DNA from: Streptomyces lunaelactis | GTDB taxonomy: Bacteria; Actinomycetota; Actinomycetes; Streptomycetales; Streptomycetaceae | DNA length: 64,000 nucleotides | NCBI RefSeq assembly: GCF_003054555.1 | Contig: NZ_CP026304.1 | Location: 3,224,001-3,288,000, forward strand | Reading direction: 5' to 3' | In this document: positions 31,875-40,710 of the stretch, piece after piece | How the letters are laid out: each line of letters begins with the position of its first letter | How positions within the stretch are numbered: position 1 is the stretch's first letter | Translations under genes and position numbers: made by a program | Notes under the pieces: model-generated | Database searches by the model: none | What the model was told of the DNA's origin: nothing | Seen by the model: the letters and a program-made list of their open reading frames with translations, nothing else

Positions 31875-32933
31875 TCAGCTGCCAGTCGCGGACTTCCACG
31901 CGTCGACGTACGACGCGAGGTTCTTGTCGATCTCCTGCCAGTCCGGCTCGAAGATCTCGACGCCCTCGAGCAGCTTGACGAGCTCGATGGCGTTGGCGTC
32001 GGTGGCCTTGACGTCGCTGCGCGCGGAGAAGCCGCCGCCGACCGCGCTGACCTGCTTCTGGGCCTTCTCGGTGAGCATGAAGTCGAGCAGCTTCCTGCCG
32101 TTCTCGCTGTGCGGGGCCTTGTTGACGAGGCCGGCGGCGTACGGCAGCGCGAAGGTGGTGGGCTTGCCGCCGTCCTTCGCCGGGAACCAGATGCCCAGGT
32201 TCGGCATGGACTTGGACTGCGCGAAGTTCATCTGTACGTCGCCGTTGGCGACCAGGATCTCGCCCTTGTCGACCTTGGGCGCGAGCTTGGAGGTGGAGGA
32301 GGACGGGCCGACGTTGTTGGCCTGGAGCTTCTTCAGATACGCCATCGCCGGCTCCTTGCCGCCGAAGTCGTGTATCGCCTTGATGACGACGGCGGTGCCG
32401 TCGCCCGCGACGCCGGGCGTGGAGTACTGCAGCTTGTCCTTGTACTTCGGGTCCAGGAGCTGCTCCCAGGTGGTGGGCGCGGCCGTCAGCTCCTTCTTGT
32501 TGTAGATGAACCCGAAGTAGTTGTTGACGACCGAAGTCCACTTGCCGTCACCGGACTTGTCGGCGCCGTTGACCTTGTCGGCGCCCTGGGGCTCGTACGC
32601 CTGGAGCAGCCCCTTGGAGTCGGCCTGCTGGATGAAGGGCGGGAGGGTGACGATGACATCGGCCTGCGTGTTGGACTTCTCGCGGACGGCGCGCTGCACC
32701 ATCTCGCCCGAGCCGCCCTCCACGTACTTGACCTTGATGCCGGTCTCCTTCTCGAAGTCCTTGAAGATCTGGTCGTACCAGCCGTCGCCGTTCTCGCCCT
32801 TGAGGCCGTCGGCGCTGTAGACGGTGACGACCTTCTCGTCGGAGGCGGCGGAGGAGCCGCCGCAGGCGGTGAGGGAGGCGGCGAGGACGAGGCTGCCGGT
32901 GACGGCGGCGATCGGCTTGAGGTGGCTGTGCAT
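31875..32933 (-). CDS. phnS: 2-aminoethylphosphonate-type ABC substrate-binding lipoprotein
   Basis: A 352-residue family-1 extracellular binding protein. The lipobox is LTACGG (Cys about 24) and the mature start VVTVYSADGLKG. Features include VKYVEGGSGEMVQRAVRE, SVVNNYFGFIYNKKEL and PTTWEQLLDPKYKDKLQYS, as in iron/phosphonate-type binding proteins with a PhnS-like role. It is the last gene of the operon, 14 bp after the second permease. Ligand assignment rests on the phosphonatase-like and FAD oxidase genes in the same operon. A phosphate-ester or iron ligand is the alternative. Confidence 0.8.
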   Translation of the reverse strand: MHSHLKPIAAVTGSLVLAASLTACGGSSAASDEKVVTVYSADGLKGENGDGWYDQIFKDFEKETGIKVKYVEGGSGEMVQRAVREKSNTQADVIVTLPPFIQQADSKGLLQAYEPQGADKVNGADKSGDGKWTSVVNNYFGFIYNKKELTAAPTTWEQLLDPKYKDKLQYSTPGVAGDGTAVVIKAIHDFGGKEPAMAYLKKLQANNVGPSSSTSKLAPKVDKGEILVANGDVQMNFAQSKSMPNLGIWFPAKDGGKPTTFALPYAAGLVNKAPHSENGRKLLDFMLTEKAQKQVSAVGGGFSARSDVKATDANAIELVKLLEGVEIFEPDWQEIDKNLASYVDAWKSATGS

Positions 32934-32947
32934 AACGTCGTGTGCTC

Positions 32948-33745
32948 CTAGCGGTAAGAGGCTTTGGTGCGGATACGGGAGACGGCGAGCAGGACGAGCA
33001 GCGTCGTGGCCATCAGGACGACCGCGACGGCGGAACCGGTGAAGAGCGAGCCGCGGTCGGTGGCGGTGAAGATGAGCACCGGCAGCGGCATCCAGTCCGG
33101 CGGATAGAGCATCATCGTGGCGCTCAACTCGCCCATGGACAGGGCGAAGCAGAGCCCGGCGGCCGCGTTGAGCGACGGCAGCAGGAGCGGGAGCCTCACC
33201 CGCCACAGGACGTACGAGGGTCGGGCGCCGAGGCTGGCCGCCGCCTGTTCGTACATCGGGTCGAGACGGATGATGGCGGCGGCAACCGACTGGTAGGCGA
33301 ACGCCGAGACAAGAACGGTGTGCGCGAGGATCACGATCCAGCGGGTGCCGTTGAGGAGCATCGGCGGCTTGGAGAACGCGACGAGGATCGCGAGGCCGAC
33401 GACGACGGAGGGCACGGCGACGGGCAGCACGAACAGCGCGTCGAGTGCGCGGCGCCCGCGCTTTTTGAGCGTGGCGGCCGCGAGCGCCGCCCAGCTGCCG
33501 ACGGTGAGCGCGAGCAGGCTGGCTGCGACGGCCGTGAGAAGGCTGGTGGTCAGCGCCTGCAGGGACTCTCCGCGGACGGCGGCGCCGTAGTGCTCGGCGG
33601 TCGGTCCGGAGGGGAACGCACCGGACCAGTTCGTCGAGAACGACGCGACGACGATGACGAGGAGCGGCAGCGCGAAGAGCGGCAGGAAGAGGGCGAGGAA
33701 GAGCGCCCAGGTGGCCCACTTCCCCTTGCGGCTATGCACCAACAC
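32948..33745 (-). CDS. phnV: Phosphonate-type ABC transporter permease (PhnV-like)
   Basis: A 265-residue permease with six probable helices, beginning ALFLALFLPLFALPLLVIVV, and the EAA loop YEQAAASLGARPSYVLWRVR. The GTG at 33745 overlaps the previous permease by 14 bp; a GTG six bases later is also possible. It pairs with the other permease to form the channel for the substrate-binding protein. Confidence 0.82.
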   Translation of the reverse strand: MLVHSRKGKWATWALFLALFLPLFALPLLVIVVASFSTNWSGAFPSGPTAEHYGAAVRGESLQALTTSLLTAVAASLLALTVGSWAALAAATLKKRGRRALDALFVLPVAVPSVVVGLAILVAFSKPPMLLNGTRWIVILAHTVLVSAFAYQSVAAAIIRLDPMYEQAAASLGARPSYVLWRVRLPLLLPSLNAAAGLCFALSMGELSATMMLYPPDWMPLPVLIFTATDRGSLFTGSAVAVVLMATTLLVLLAVSRIRTKASYR

Positions 33746-34625
33746 GGCGGCTGACCATTCGGTAGAGGCTGTAAAGACCCACGGAGATCGCGATGTTGAC
33801 GACGGCGACGACGCAGGCGGCCGGGTAGTCGGACTCGAGGATCGCCTTGCTGTAGACGAGCATCGGCAGGGTGGTGACGCCCTTGGCCCCGGTGAACAGG
33901 ACGATGCCGAACTCGTTGAGGCACATGACGAGGACGAGACTGCCGCCGGCGGCCAGAGCGGGGAGAGCCTCGGGCAGGATCACCCGCCGGACGATCCGGG
34001 CGGGCCCGGCCCCGAGGGAAGAGGCCACTTCGAGCTGCGCGGTGTCCAGCTGCGAGAAGGCGGCGAGCAGGGGGCGCATCACGAAGGGCGTGAAGTAGGT
34101 GATCTCCGCCAGGAGTACGCCCCAGGGGGTGGTGAGGAAGTGGAACGGTCCTTCGGCCACGCCGGTGACGTCGGTCCATACGCCGTTGGCCATCCCGACG
34201 GTGCCGTAGATGAAGAGCAGCGCGAGGGTGATCAGGAAGGAGGGGAAGGAGAGGAATACGTCGATGAACTTGGCGACCGCCTTGCCGCCGGGGAAGGGGA
34301 CGAAGGCGATGATCAGCGCGAGGGTGAAGCCGAGTACGAGACAGCCGACGGTGGATCCGACGGCGAGCCAGACGGTGGTGGTGAGGGCGTCCCGGAAGGC
34401 GTCGGAGGCGAAGACGTCGGAGTAGGGGGCGAGGGAGGTGCCGCCTTCGTCGGGGGAGAAGGACTGCTGCACGACGAGGGCGAGGGGATAGAGAAAGAGA
34501 AGCCCGAGTACGGCGACGGGGGGCAGGGCCCATACGAAGGGCGGCACCCGGCCGGAGGTGGGCGCCGCGGGCGGGGCCGGGCGCAGCCCACCACCGGCCG
34601 CGGGCGGCTGCGGTCCGTCAGACAC
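33732..34625 (-). CDS. phnU: Phosphonate-type ABC transporter permease (PhnU-like)
   Basis: A 297-residue permease. The proline/alanine-rich start (GTG at 34625, overlapping the ATPase stop by 8 bp) precedes six helices and the EAA loop LEVASSLGAGPARIVRRVILPEA. FGIVLFTGAKGVTTLPM near the end is typical of spermidine/phosphonate-type permeases. It sits between the ATPase and the second permease in an overlapping operon. Confidence 0.83.
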   Translation of the reverse strand: MSDGPQPPAAGGGLRPAPPAAPTSGRVPPFVWALPPVAVLGLLFLYPLALVVQQSFSPDEGGTSLAPYSDVFASDAFRDALTTTVWLAVGSTVGCLVLGFTLALIIAFVPFPGGKAVAKFIDVFLSFPSFLITLALLFIYGTVGMANGVWTDVTGVAEGPFHFLTTPWGVLLAEITYFTPFVMRPLLAAFSQLDTAQLEVASSLGAGPARIVRRVILPEALPALAAGGSLVLVMCLNEFGIVLFTGAKGVTTLPMLVYSKAILESDYPAACVVAVVNIAISVGLYSLYRMVSRRVGA

Positions 34626-35706
34626 CCGGCACCTCCGCCACAACGCCACCGTCCGCACCGGCCGGCAGCAGCAACGCGTCCTCCACCGCGAAGTGCAGCG
34701 TCACCTCGTCGCCCAGCCCCGGGGTCTCGCGCAGTTCGCGGACGTCCGCCTTCACGCGGTGGCCGGCCACGTCCACGTACAGCCGGTGCGTCGAGCCCCG
34801 CCACTGGACCTCCGCGACCGTGCCGCGCAGCGCGTTCGGGCCGTCCCCGAGGCCGACCAGGTGGGGGCGTACGCACAGCGTCGCTGTGGCCCCCGGCGCA
34901 ACCTCCCCGGTGGGAACCTCGAGTTCGGTCCCGGCGAAGGAGACCACCCCCGACCCCACCCCCGACCCCACCGTGACCGGCAGCAGATTCGCGTTGCCGA
35001 CGAACGACGCCGTGAACTCCGTACGCGGCCGCCGGTACAGCTCCTGCGGGCTCCCGCAGTCCCGCAGCCGCGCCCTGTCCATCACCGCGATCCGGTCCGC
35101 CAGCGTCAGCGCCTCCACCTGGTCGTGGGTGACGTACAGGATCGAGACGTCCGGCAACTCCCTGTGCAGCCGGGCCAGTTCGGCGAGCATTCCGGACCTG
35201 AGCTGTGCGTCCAGCGCGGACAGCGGCTCGTCGAGCAGGAGCACCCCCGGCCGGATCGCCAGCGCCCGCGCAATCGCGACGCGCTGCTGCTGGCCGCCGG
35301 ACAGCTCCCGCGGATAGCGCCCCGCGTACGCCGCCATGCCCGTCATCTCGAGCGCCTCGGCCACCCGGCCGGGTATCTCGCGCCTCGGCGCCTTCTGCGC
35401 CTTCAGCCCGAAGGCCACGTTCTCCGACACCCGCATGTGCGGGAAGAGCGCGTACTGCTGGACGACCATCCCGATGCCCCGCCGGTGCGGCGGCAGCCCG
35501 GTGACGTCCCGGTCGCCGATGAGGACCCGCCCCGCGACCGGCTGCACGAAGCCCGCGACCGCCCGGAGCGCGGTCGTCTTCCCCGAACCGGACGGCCCCA
35601 GCAGCGCCATGACCTCGCCCGGCTCGACGGTCAGGTCGAGCGAGTCGAGCACGACGTTCTTGCCGTACGCGACCGACACCCTGTCGAAGCGGATGCCGCT
35701 CGTCAT
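34618..35706 (-). CDS. phnT: Phosphonate-type ABC transporter ATP-binding protein (PhnT-like)
   Basis: A 362-residue ATPase. It has Walker A GPSGSGKTT (about 38-46), Q-loop MVVQQYALFPHM, signature LSGGQQQRVAIARAL, Walker B VLLLDEPLSALD and switch His in YVTHDQVEAL. A C-terminal TOBE domain (about 240-360) has TELEVPTGEV and STHRLYVDV. The ATG overlaps the HAD gene stop (ATGA). It belongs to the spermidine/iron/phosphonate ATPase class, consistent with the two permeases that follow. Confidence 0.87.
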   Translation of the reverse strand: MTSGIRFDRVSVAYGKNVVLDSLDLTVEPGEVMALLGPSGSGKTTALRAVAGFVQPVAGRVLIGDRDVTGLPPHRRGIGMVVQQYALFPHMRVSENVAFGLKAQKAPRREIPGRVAEALEMTGMAAYAGRYPRELSGGQQQRVAIARALAIRPGVLLLDEPLSALDAQLRSGMLAELARLHRELPDVSILYVTHDQVEALTLADRIAVMDRARLRDCGSPQELYRRPRTEFTASFVGNANLLPVTVGSGVGSGVVSFAGTELEVPTGEVAPGATATLCVRPHLVGLGDGPNALRGTVAEVQWRGSTHRLYVDVAGHRVKADVRELRETPGLGDEVTLHFAVEDALLLPAGADGGVVAEVPGV

Positions 35707-36398
35707 CGGTCCGCCCCCGCGAGCAGGCCCGGCAACTCGGCGACCGAGCCCAGCACATGCGTCGCGCCGTGCGTTTCGAGCTGCCGCTTGTCGTGCGCGC
35801 CGGTGAGCACACCGGCGACGATGCCCGCGCCGGAGCGTACGCCGCTGAGCATGTCGTACGAGGTGTCCCCGGCGACCGCGATCTGCTGGACGCCGTCCAC
35901 CGCGCCGGTCCGCAGGAACGCGGCCAGCACCATGTCGGGATACGGCCGGCCCCGGCCACCCGCGTCCGCCGGGCAGAGCGTGAGTTCCACCAGGTCCTGC
36001 CAGCCGAGCGCGGCGAGGATCGCGTCCTGCGTGGTACGGGCGAAGCCGGTGGTCAGGACGACGGTGCGGCCCTGGGCGCGCAGCTCCTCAACGGCCTCCC
36101 GCGCGCCGGGAATCGGCGCGATGCGGCCGCCGTCGACCAGCTCCCCGTACGCCTCCTCGAACGCGGTGTTCGCGGCCTGCGCCTTCGCCTCCGCGCCGAA
36201 GAGGTGCCGGAAGACGGAGATCTTGGACTCGCCCATGGTGGCGCGGACGTAGTCGAGCATGCCGGGCACCGCGTCCGGCTCGGCGCCCACGCGCTGCGCG
36301 GCCGCGGCGAAGGCCTGCTCGACGAGGCCCCCGTCGGCGACGGTCGTGCCTGCCATGTCCAGTACGACAAGGTTCGTTCGGGTCGTCACTGTGTTCAC
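35703..36398 (-). CDS. Phosphonatase-like HAD hydrolase (PhnX-like)
   Basis: A 231-residue HAD enzyme of the phosphonatase-like group. Motif I is LVVLDMAGTTVADGG (about 9-23), the cap segment VRATMGESKISVFRH, motif II VVLTTGFARTT and motif III/IV GRPYPDMVLAA and AVAGDTSYDM. The Lys of MGESK aligns with the Schiff-base Lys of true phosphonoacetaldehyde hydrolase (MGLLK), so C-P cleavage is plausible. The GTG start overlaps the FAD oxidoreductase stop (GTGA) and its own stop overlaps the ATPase start. Probably converts phosphonoacetaldehyde to acetaldehyde and phosphate. Confidence 0.83.
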   Translation of the reverse strand: MNTVTTRTNLVVLDMAGTTVADGGLVEQAFAAAAQRVGAEPDAVPGMLDYVRATMGESKISVFRHLFGAEAKAQAANTAFEEAYGELVDGGRIAPIPGAREAVEELRAQGRTVVLTTGFARTTQDAILAALGWQDLVELTLCPADAGGRGRPYPDMVLAAFLRTGAVDGVQQIAVAGDTSYDMLSGVRSGAGIVAGVLTGAHDKRQLETHGATHVLGSVAELPGLLAGADR

Positions 36399-37516
36399 CA
36401 GCCCAGTTCGTTCGCGGTCGTTTCGGCGATGGCGGGCGAGCAGGTCATGCCGCGCCCCCCGGGCCCGGTCACCAGCCACACCCCGTCCCGTACCTGCTGC
36501 CGGTGCACCACGCGGGAGGTGTCGGTGCACTGCGCGTACACCCCGGCCCAGCGGCGGCGGATTCTCGGCAGCGGCCGGCCGAGGAAGGACTCGGCGACGG
36601 CCGCGACGTGCTCGTACGGGTCCTCGACGGTGTCGAAGGCGAAGGGGTGCTCGTACTCGTGGGTGTCGCCGATGGTCAGCCCGCCGTCGCCGCGCTGCAC
36701 CATCAGCAGCTGCATCTTGTGCGCGGCGGCGGTCGGCGCCTGGGCCTGTTCCGCGTTGAGCGCGTCCAGGGCCTCGCTCGCGTACGCCGGGTAGTAGCGG
36801 AAGCTGTCCGCGTCGGCGACGGAGGTGGTGAGCGGCTCGCCGAGCGGGTCGGTCTGCATCATCTGGAGGCGGACGCGGCGCACGGGAAGGCCGGGGGCGA
36901 GCTCGCGGACGAGACCGGAGAGCGTGGCGCCCGGGCAGAGGACGACGGCGTCGCCGGTGTGTATGTCGCCGTGGTCGTCGCGGACGGATCCCGCACCGAG
37001 CACCTCGCGGACCTCGCGCCCGCCGAGGTAGGCGTACCGGCCGGAGGCCAACAGGGCTTGTTTGAGGGCGAGTTGGGCGGGGCGCGGTTCGACGGCGGCG
37101 TCCCGTTCGCACCAGAGCGCGGCGGTGAAGGTGCCGCGCAGGGCGGGGTTGATCCGGCGCGCCTCGGCGGCTGTGACGAGCTTGTAGCCGCGGGCCGCCG
37201 CGTCCGGCCTGGCCACGGCCGCCTCGGCGACGGCCAGTTCCAGGTCGTTCCGTACGGGAGTGAGCGAGCCGATCGCCCGGAATCCGAGCCCGGGCACGCG
37301 CTCCCCGATGGACTCCCACAGCTCGCGGGCGCGCAGTGCGGTGTCGAGCTCCTCGCCGCCCGCCCGGCCGCTGACCCATATCTGGCCGAAGTTGCGCAGA
37401 CTCGCGCCGCGCGCCTCGCTCTCTCGCTCGATCTGTACGACCTCGTGGCCGCGTTCCACTGCGTGCCAGGCGTGCATGGTTCCCACCACGCCGGCTCCTA
37501 CGACGATGACTCTCAC
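36395..37516 (-). CDS. FAD-dependent amine oxidoreductase of phosphonate loci (TIGR03364-like)
   Basis: A 373-residue DAO-family flavoenzyme. The FAD-binding Rossmann motif is VRVIVVGAGVVGTMHAWHA with the ribose-binding acid in VVQIERESEARG. The family mark SLRNFGQIWVSG follows at about 40, and the C-terminal FAD contact is VTGPGGRGMTCSPAIAE. Members of this group occur with phosphonatase genes, and some oxidise (N-methyl) 2-aminoethylphosphonate. Here it would supply phosphonoacetaldehyde to the HAD enzyme whose start it overlaps. GTG start with AGGAG upstream. It is the first gene of the operon. Confidence 0.85.
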   Translation of the reverse strand: MRVIVVGAGVVGTMHAWHAVERGHEVVQIERESEARGASLRNFGQIWVSGRAGGEELDTALRARELWESIGERVPGLGFRAIGSLTPVRNDLELAVAEAAVARPDAAARGYKLVTAAEARRINPALRGTFTAALWCERDAAVEPRPAQLALKQALLASGRYAYLGGREVREVLGAGSVRDDHGDIHTGDAVVLCPGATLSGLVRELAPGLPVRRVRLQMMQTDPLGEPLTTSVADADSFRYYPAYASEALDALNAEQAQAPTAAAHKMQLLMVQRGDGGLTIGDTHEYEHPFAFDTVEDPYEHVAAVAESFLGRPLPRIRRRWAGVYAQCTDTSRVVHRQQVRDGVWLVTGPGGRGMTCSPAIAETTANELGW

Positions 37517-37590
37517 GACGGCAACGCTCCTGGGGACTGGTGACCCGGATGAATCCGGACAGCAACGGGACGGTGAACGGGCACCCAAGC

Positions 37591-37604
37591 TTGGACTAGA
37601 CCCG
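37591..37604. promoter_or_regulatory. GntR-type operator before the phosphonate operon
   Basis: TTGGACTAGACCCG, a GGACTAGACC palindrome-like box of the HutC/GntR type, about 75-88 bp before the FAD oxidoreductase start and downstream of the GntR gene stop. It is a likely target of the adjacent GntR protein. Its resemblance to DasR sites is notable. Confidence 0.55.
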
Positions 37605-37671
37605 TTACCTTCTCGTTATCTGAGCGATCCGTCCAGAGCGCGCTGCGAAGTCGCCATGCGGAGTCCGGGGC

Positions 37672-38436
37672 TCAGCCCCCGTTGCCCAGATGCGTGGTGA
37701 AGCTGAAGCGGTCGCCGCGATAGAGCGTGCGCACCCGCTCCAGCGGCCTGCCCGCCGTGTCCCGCGAGACGCGGTGGATCAGCAGCATGGGCAGCGCCGG
37801 CGGGGCGCCGATCAGCAGCGCCTCGCGCGGCGTCGCGAGCACCGTCTCGATCCGCTCGTCCGCATCGCCGAAGGAGATCCCGAGCCGCTCACGGAGATAG
37901 CCGTAGAAGGACGAGTCGGGGTCGAAGTCGCTGTCCAGGCGCGGCACTCGGGCGACGGAGACGTACGTACTCTCCAGGCCGACCCGCTCGTCGTCGGCGA
38001 GCAGCACCCGCTCCATGTGCCACACGGGCTCACCGCGCGCCGCCCCGATCTCGGCGGCCAGCGCGTCGGAGCAGGGGAACCGGTCGAGACTGATCAGGTT
38101 TCGGCCGGGCCTGCGCCCCTGGCGGCGTACGCCCTCGGTGTAGCTGGCGAGCGAGAGCGGCTGCTCCAGCTTGGGCCCGGCGACGACGGTGCCCCGCCCC
38201 TGGCGGCGGAGCCGGCCTTCGAGCAGCAGCTCACGCAGCGCCTGGCGCACCGTCTCGCGCGAGACCTCGTACCGTTCGGCGAGATCGCGCTCGGTCGGCA
38301 GCAGTCCTCCTTCGCCCAACTCCTCGATCAGGAGGGAGATATGGGCCTTGACGGCGTAGTACTTCGGGATGCGTCCGTGCTCCGGAATGCCGGAGCGGAC
38401 AGGGGCGCCGGGCGCCTGGTCGTTCGGGTAGTCCAC
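37672..38436 (-). CDS. GntR/HutC-family transcriptional regulator
   Basis: A 254-residue regulator. The winged helix (about 24-90) has IPKYYAVKAHISLLIEEL, LPTERDLAERYEVSRETVRQ and GRLRRQGRGTVVAGPK. The UTRA effector domain (about 95-250) has LSLASYTEGVRRQG, ERIETVLATPREALLIG and LERVRTLYRGDRFSF. It is a relative of DasR and PhnF. GTG start at 38436. The phosphonate operon lies directly downstream in the same direction after a promoter-containing gap, so it is probably its local repressor. Confidence 0.88.
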   Translation of the reverse strand: MDYPNDQAPGAPVRSGIPEHGRIPKYYAVKAHISLLIEELGEGGLLPTERDLAERYEVSRETVRQALRELLLEGRLRRQGRGTVVAGPKLEQPLSLASYTEGVRRQGRRPGRNLISLDRFPCSDALAAEIGAARGEPVWHMERVLLADDERVGLESTYVSVARVPRLDSDFDPDSSFYGYLRERLGISFGDADERIETVLATPREALLIGAPPALPMLLIHRVSRDTAGRPLERVRTLYRGDRFSFTTHLGNGG

Positions 38437-38466
38437 CGGGGGATGCTCCCAGACGGATGTGAACGA

Positions 38467-39390
38467 TCAGCGTCGCCAGGCGCGCAGCCGCCGGGCGGTC
38501 AGCACCAGGGCCCCGCCGCCGAGCAGTACGACGCCGAGGGCCGCCCCGAGACGGAGCAGGGACCCGGTGCCTGTGGTGGCGAGTTCGTCGAGGGTGACAC
38601 CGGCCCCGGAACCGTCGTCGTCGAGGACGGCGAAGCGGTAGTCGCCGGACTCCCCGACCCAGTCGCCGTCGTCGCCCTGCCGCTGCACGATCGCGGCGTT
38701 GACCGTGACCTGGTTGGGCGGGGTGTCCGGGGCGAGCGCGAGCCGGACCTTGACGGTGACCGACTTCTTGGCCGGGACGACGAGGCCGGGGATGCCGTCG
38801 TCGAGTACGCCGGCGACCTCGTCCTCGGAGGTCGTCTCCAGGTCGGCGGGCCGCCACACTGCCGCCTCGTCGTCGTAGAACTCCAGGGTGATCCGGTCAG
38901 CGGTGAGACCGCGGTCGCGGCCGGTGAAGATGATCACCGGGTGGATGTTGTGGCAGGTCTCGCCGGTGGTGTTGGCGAGGTCGACGGACCACTGCTGGAA
39001 GCCGCCGCCGGGGTGGTGCACGGTGGGGCCGCCGTGCAGGCGAGTGTCGATGGGGAAGTCCGGGTCGGAGGCCTTGCCGCAGGTGGGCGCGCGGTCACCG
39101 GGCTGCCCGGGACCGGGACGGCGTACGGGGCCGGGGCCGAGTCCGCGGTCGGGTCCAGGGGCGGTGACGGACGCGGCCACCCCCGGCCGGGCGGGCGCGG
39201 CGCCGGTTTCCGCCACGGTCCCTGCGGCGGCTTCGGCCGCGAGCCGGGCGGCGGGCCTCGTGAGGGAGTCGGCGGCGGCGCGGGCGGTCGCGGCGGCGGC
39301 CGTCGCCGCCGGACCCGTGAGCACGGCAGGGGCGATCGTGGCTGCGGCGACACCGACGGCGAGGGCGGCGAGGGCATTGCGCAGTCGCAT
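38467..39390 (-). CDS. LAXTG-anchored surface protein (class E sortase substrate)
   Basis: A 307-residue exported protein. It has a signal peptide (MRLRNALAALAVGVAAATI), an Ala/Arg/Pro-rich low-complexity region (30-105), a beta-type domain (110-265) with CGKASDPDFPI, HHPGGGFQQWSVDLAN and VPAKKSVTVKVRLAL, then the sorting signal LATTG followed by a hydrophobic helix (LGAALGVVLLGGGALVL) and RRLRAWRR. LAXTG is the motif recognised by streptomycete class E sortases, one of which is encoded 5.3 kb away. Function of the exposed domain unknown. Confidence 0.85.
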   Translation of the reverse strand: MRLRNALAALAVGVAAATIAPAVLTGPAATAAAATARAAADSLTRPAARLAAEAAAGTVAETGAAPARPGVAASVTAPGPDRGLGPGPVRRPGPGQPGDRAPTCGKASDPDFPIDTRLHGGPTVHHPGGGFQQWSVDLANTTGETCHNIHPVIIFTGRDRGLTADRITLEFYDDEAAVWRPADLETTSEDEVAGVLDDGIPGLVVPAKKSVTVKVRLALAPDTPPNQVTVNAAIVQRQGDDGDWVGESGDYRFAVLDDDGSGAGVTLDELATTGTGSLLRLGAALGVVLLGGGALVLTARRLRAWRR

Positions 39391-39526
39391 GGGAGGCCTT
39401 TGCTGCTCGGCTGCTCACGAACCGTCGGGGGATCACCCGGTCGTGCACCCAGACCCTGCCACGCCCGCGTGGGAGCGCACGCCCACCACGTCCGCATACG
39501 GCCGAACAGCCGCCAACTCCGCCCTA

Positions 39527-40630
39527 TCAGCCTATTGTCGGTGCGGCGGGTGACGCCTCGGCCCGCCCGAACAGGGGCGCGAGCACCAGCTGCGCAGCGC
39601 CTCCCGCGACGATGTGCGCGCCGCCTTCGGCGAGGGCCACGGGGACGCCGACGAGCTCACCGACTCCCCGTACGAAGGGCCCGGCCTCCGCGGCGATGAC
39701 ACGGCCGCCGAGCAGGACGCGGTCGATGTCGAGCAGCGCGACGAGGTTCGCGGCGGCGGTACCAAGGACGCGGGAGGCCCGGTCGAGGTCGCCGCGGCGG
39801 ACAGCGGCGAGGCAGAGCACCTCGATACAGCCGCGCTTCCCGCAGCTGCACACGGGCCCGTCCAGCTGGATGACCTGATGCCCGAACTCCCCCGCTCCGG
39901 TGCGCGCCCCGCGATAGAGGGCCCCGCCGAGGACGAGCCCGGCGCCGAGCCCCGTACTGACATGGAGATACGCGAAGGAGTCCCCGGGCCCGCGCAGGGC
40001 GAGCCCGAGGGCGGCGGCGTTGGTGTCCTTGTCGACCACCACGGGCAGCCCGAGCCGCGCGGCGAGCGCGTCCCGGAGGGGAAACCCCTCCCACTGCGGG
40101 AACCCGGTGACGCGCTGGGGCATGCCGGTGAGGTGATCGAGGGGCCCGGGCATGGCCACGCCGACACCGAGGACGCGTGCTGACTCCAGCAGCGCCTCCA
40201 CCTCGCGCGCCACCGTCTCCACCACCGCCAGCGCCCCCACCCCCAGGTGCAGCGGAACCGTATGCGCGCCCACGACGGCACCCGCCAGATCCAGCAGCAC
40301 CGTCGTCAGCTCGTCCCGGTCCAGGTGCACGCCCACCGCGTGGCCCGCCGACGGGATCAGCCGCAGCACCGTGCCCGGTCTGCCGCCCGTGGACGCGCGG
40401 CGGCCGGCCTCCTCCGCCAGGCCCTCCTCGCGCAGCCGGGCCGTGATCTTGCTGACCGCCTGCGGGGTGAGCCCGGTGCGCTCGGCGAGCTCCATGCGGC
40501 TGATGCCGCCCTCCCCCGCCGTACGCAGCAGATCCAGCACCAGCGCGGCGTTGCGGCCGCGCAGCGCCGGCAGGTTCGCACCCGACGCTCCGGCGACGCC
40601 CGTGGCTTCCGTAGCTCCGGTAGCTCCCAT
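39527..40630 (-). CDS. ROK-family transcriptional repressor
   Basis: A 367-residue ROK protein. The N-terminal MarR-like winged helix has GRNAALVLDLLRTAGEGGIS and RMELAERTGLTPQAVSKITA. The sugar-kinase-like ROK domain follows with VGVAMPGPLDH, VVDKDTNAAALG, TGLGAGLVLGGALYRG and the zinc/signature segment GEFGHQVIQLDGPVCSCGKRG then CIEVLC. I chose the ATG at 40630 because GAGGGG lies at ideal spacing; earlier in-frame starts exist. It is divergent from a Gfo/Idh/MocA gene across an 80-bp gap holding a 25-bp dyad, so it probably controls that gene and itself. Confidence 0.87.
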   Translation of the reverse strand: MGATGATEATGVAGASGANLPALRGRNAALVLDLLRTAGEGGISRMELAERTGLTPQAVSKITARLREEGLAEEAGRRASTGGRPGTVLRLIPSAGHAVGVHLDRDELTTVLLDLAGAVVGAHTVPLHLGVGALAVVETVAREVEALLESARVLGVGVAMPGPLDHLTGMPQRVTGFPQWEGFPLRDALAARLGLPVVVDKDTNAAALGLALRGPGDSFAYLHVSTGLGAGLVLGGALYRGARTGAGEFGHQVIQLDGPVCSCGKRGCIEVLCLAAVRRGDLDRASRVLGTAAANLVALLDIDRVLLGGRVIAAEAGPFVRGVGELVGVPVALAEGGAHIVAGGAAQLVLAPLFGRAEASPAAPTIG

Positions 40631-40679
40631 ACTTCCCCTCACGCTCCTGTTCACAGACCCCATTGTCCACCGCGCTTGC

Positions 40680-40704
40680 ACTTTGGCAACACCGTTGCTT
40701 AAGT
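40680..40704. promoter_or_regulatory. Dyad operator between the ROK and Gfo/Idh/MocA genes
   Basis: ACTTTGGCAAC-ACC-GTTGCTTAAGT has 9 of 11 matching arm positions and ends 6 bp before the Gfo/Idh/MocA start. GGCAAC/GTTGC is of the kind bound by ROK repressors. Confidence 0.7.
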
Positions 40705-40710
40705 GGAGTC

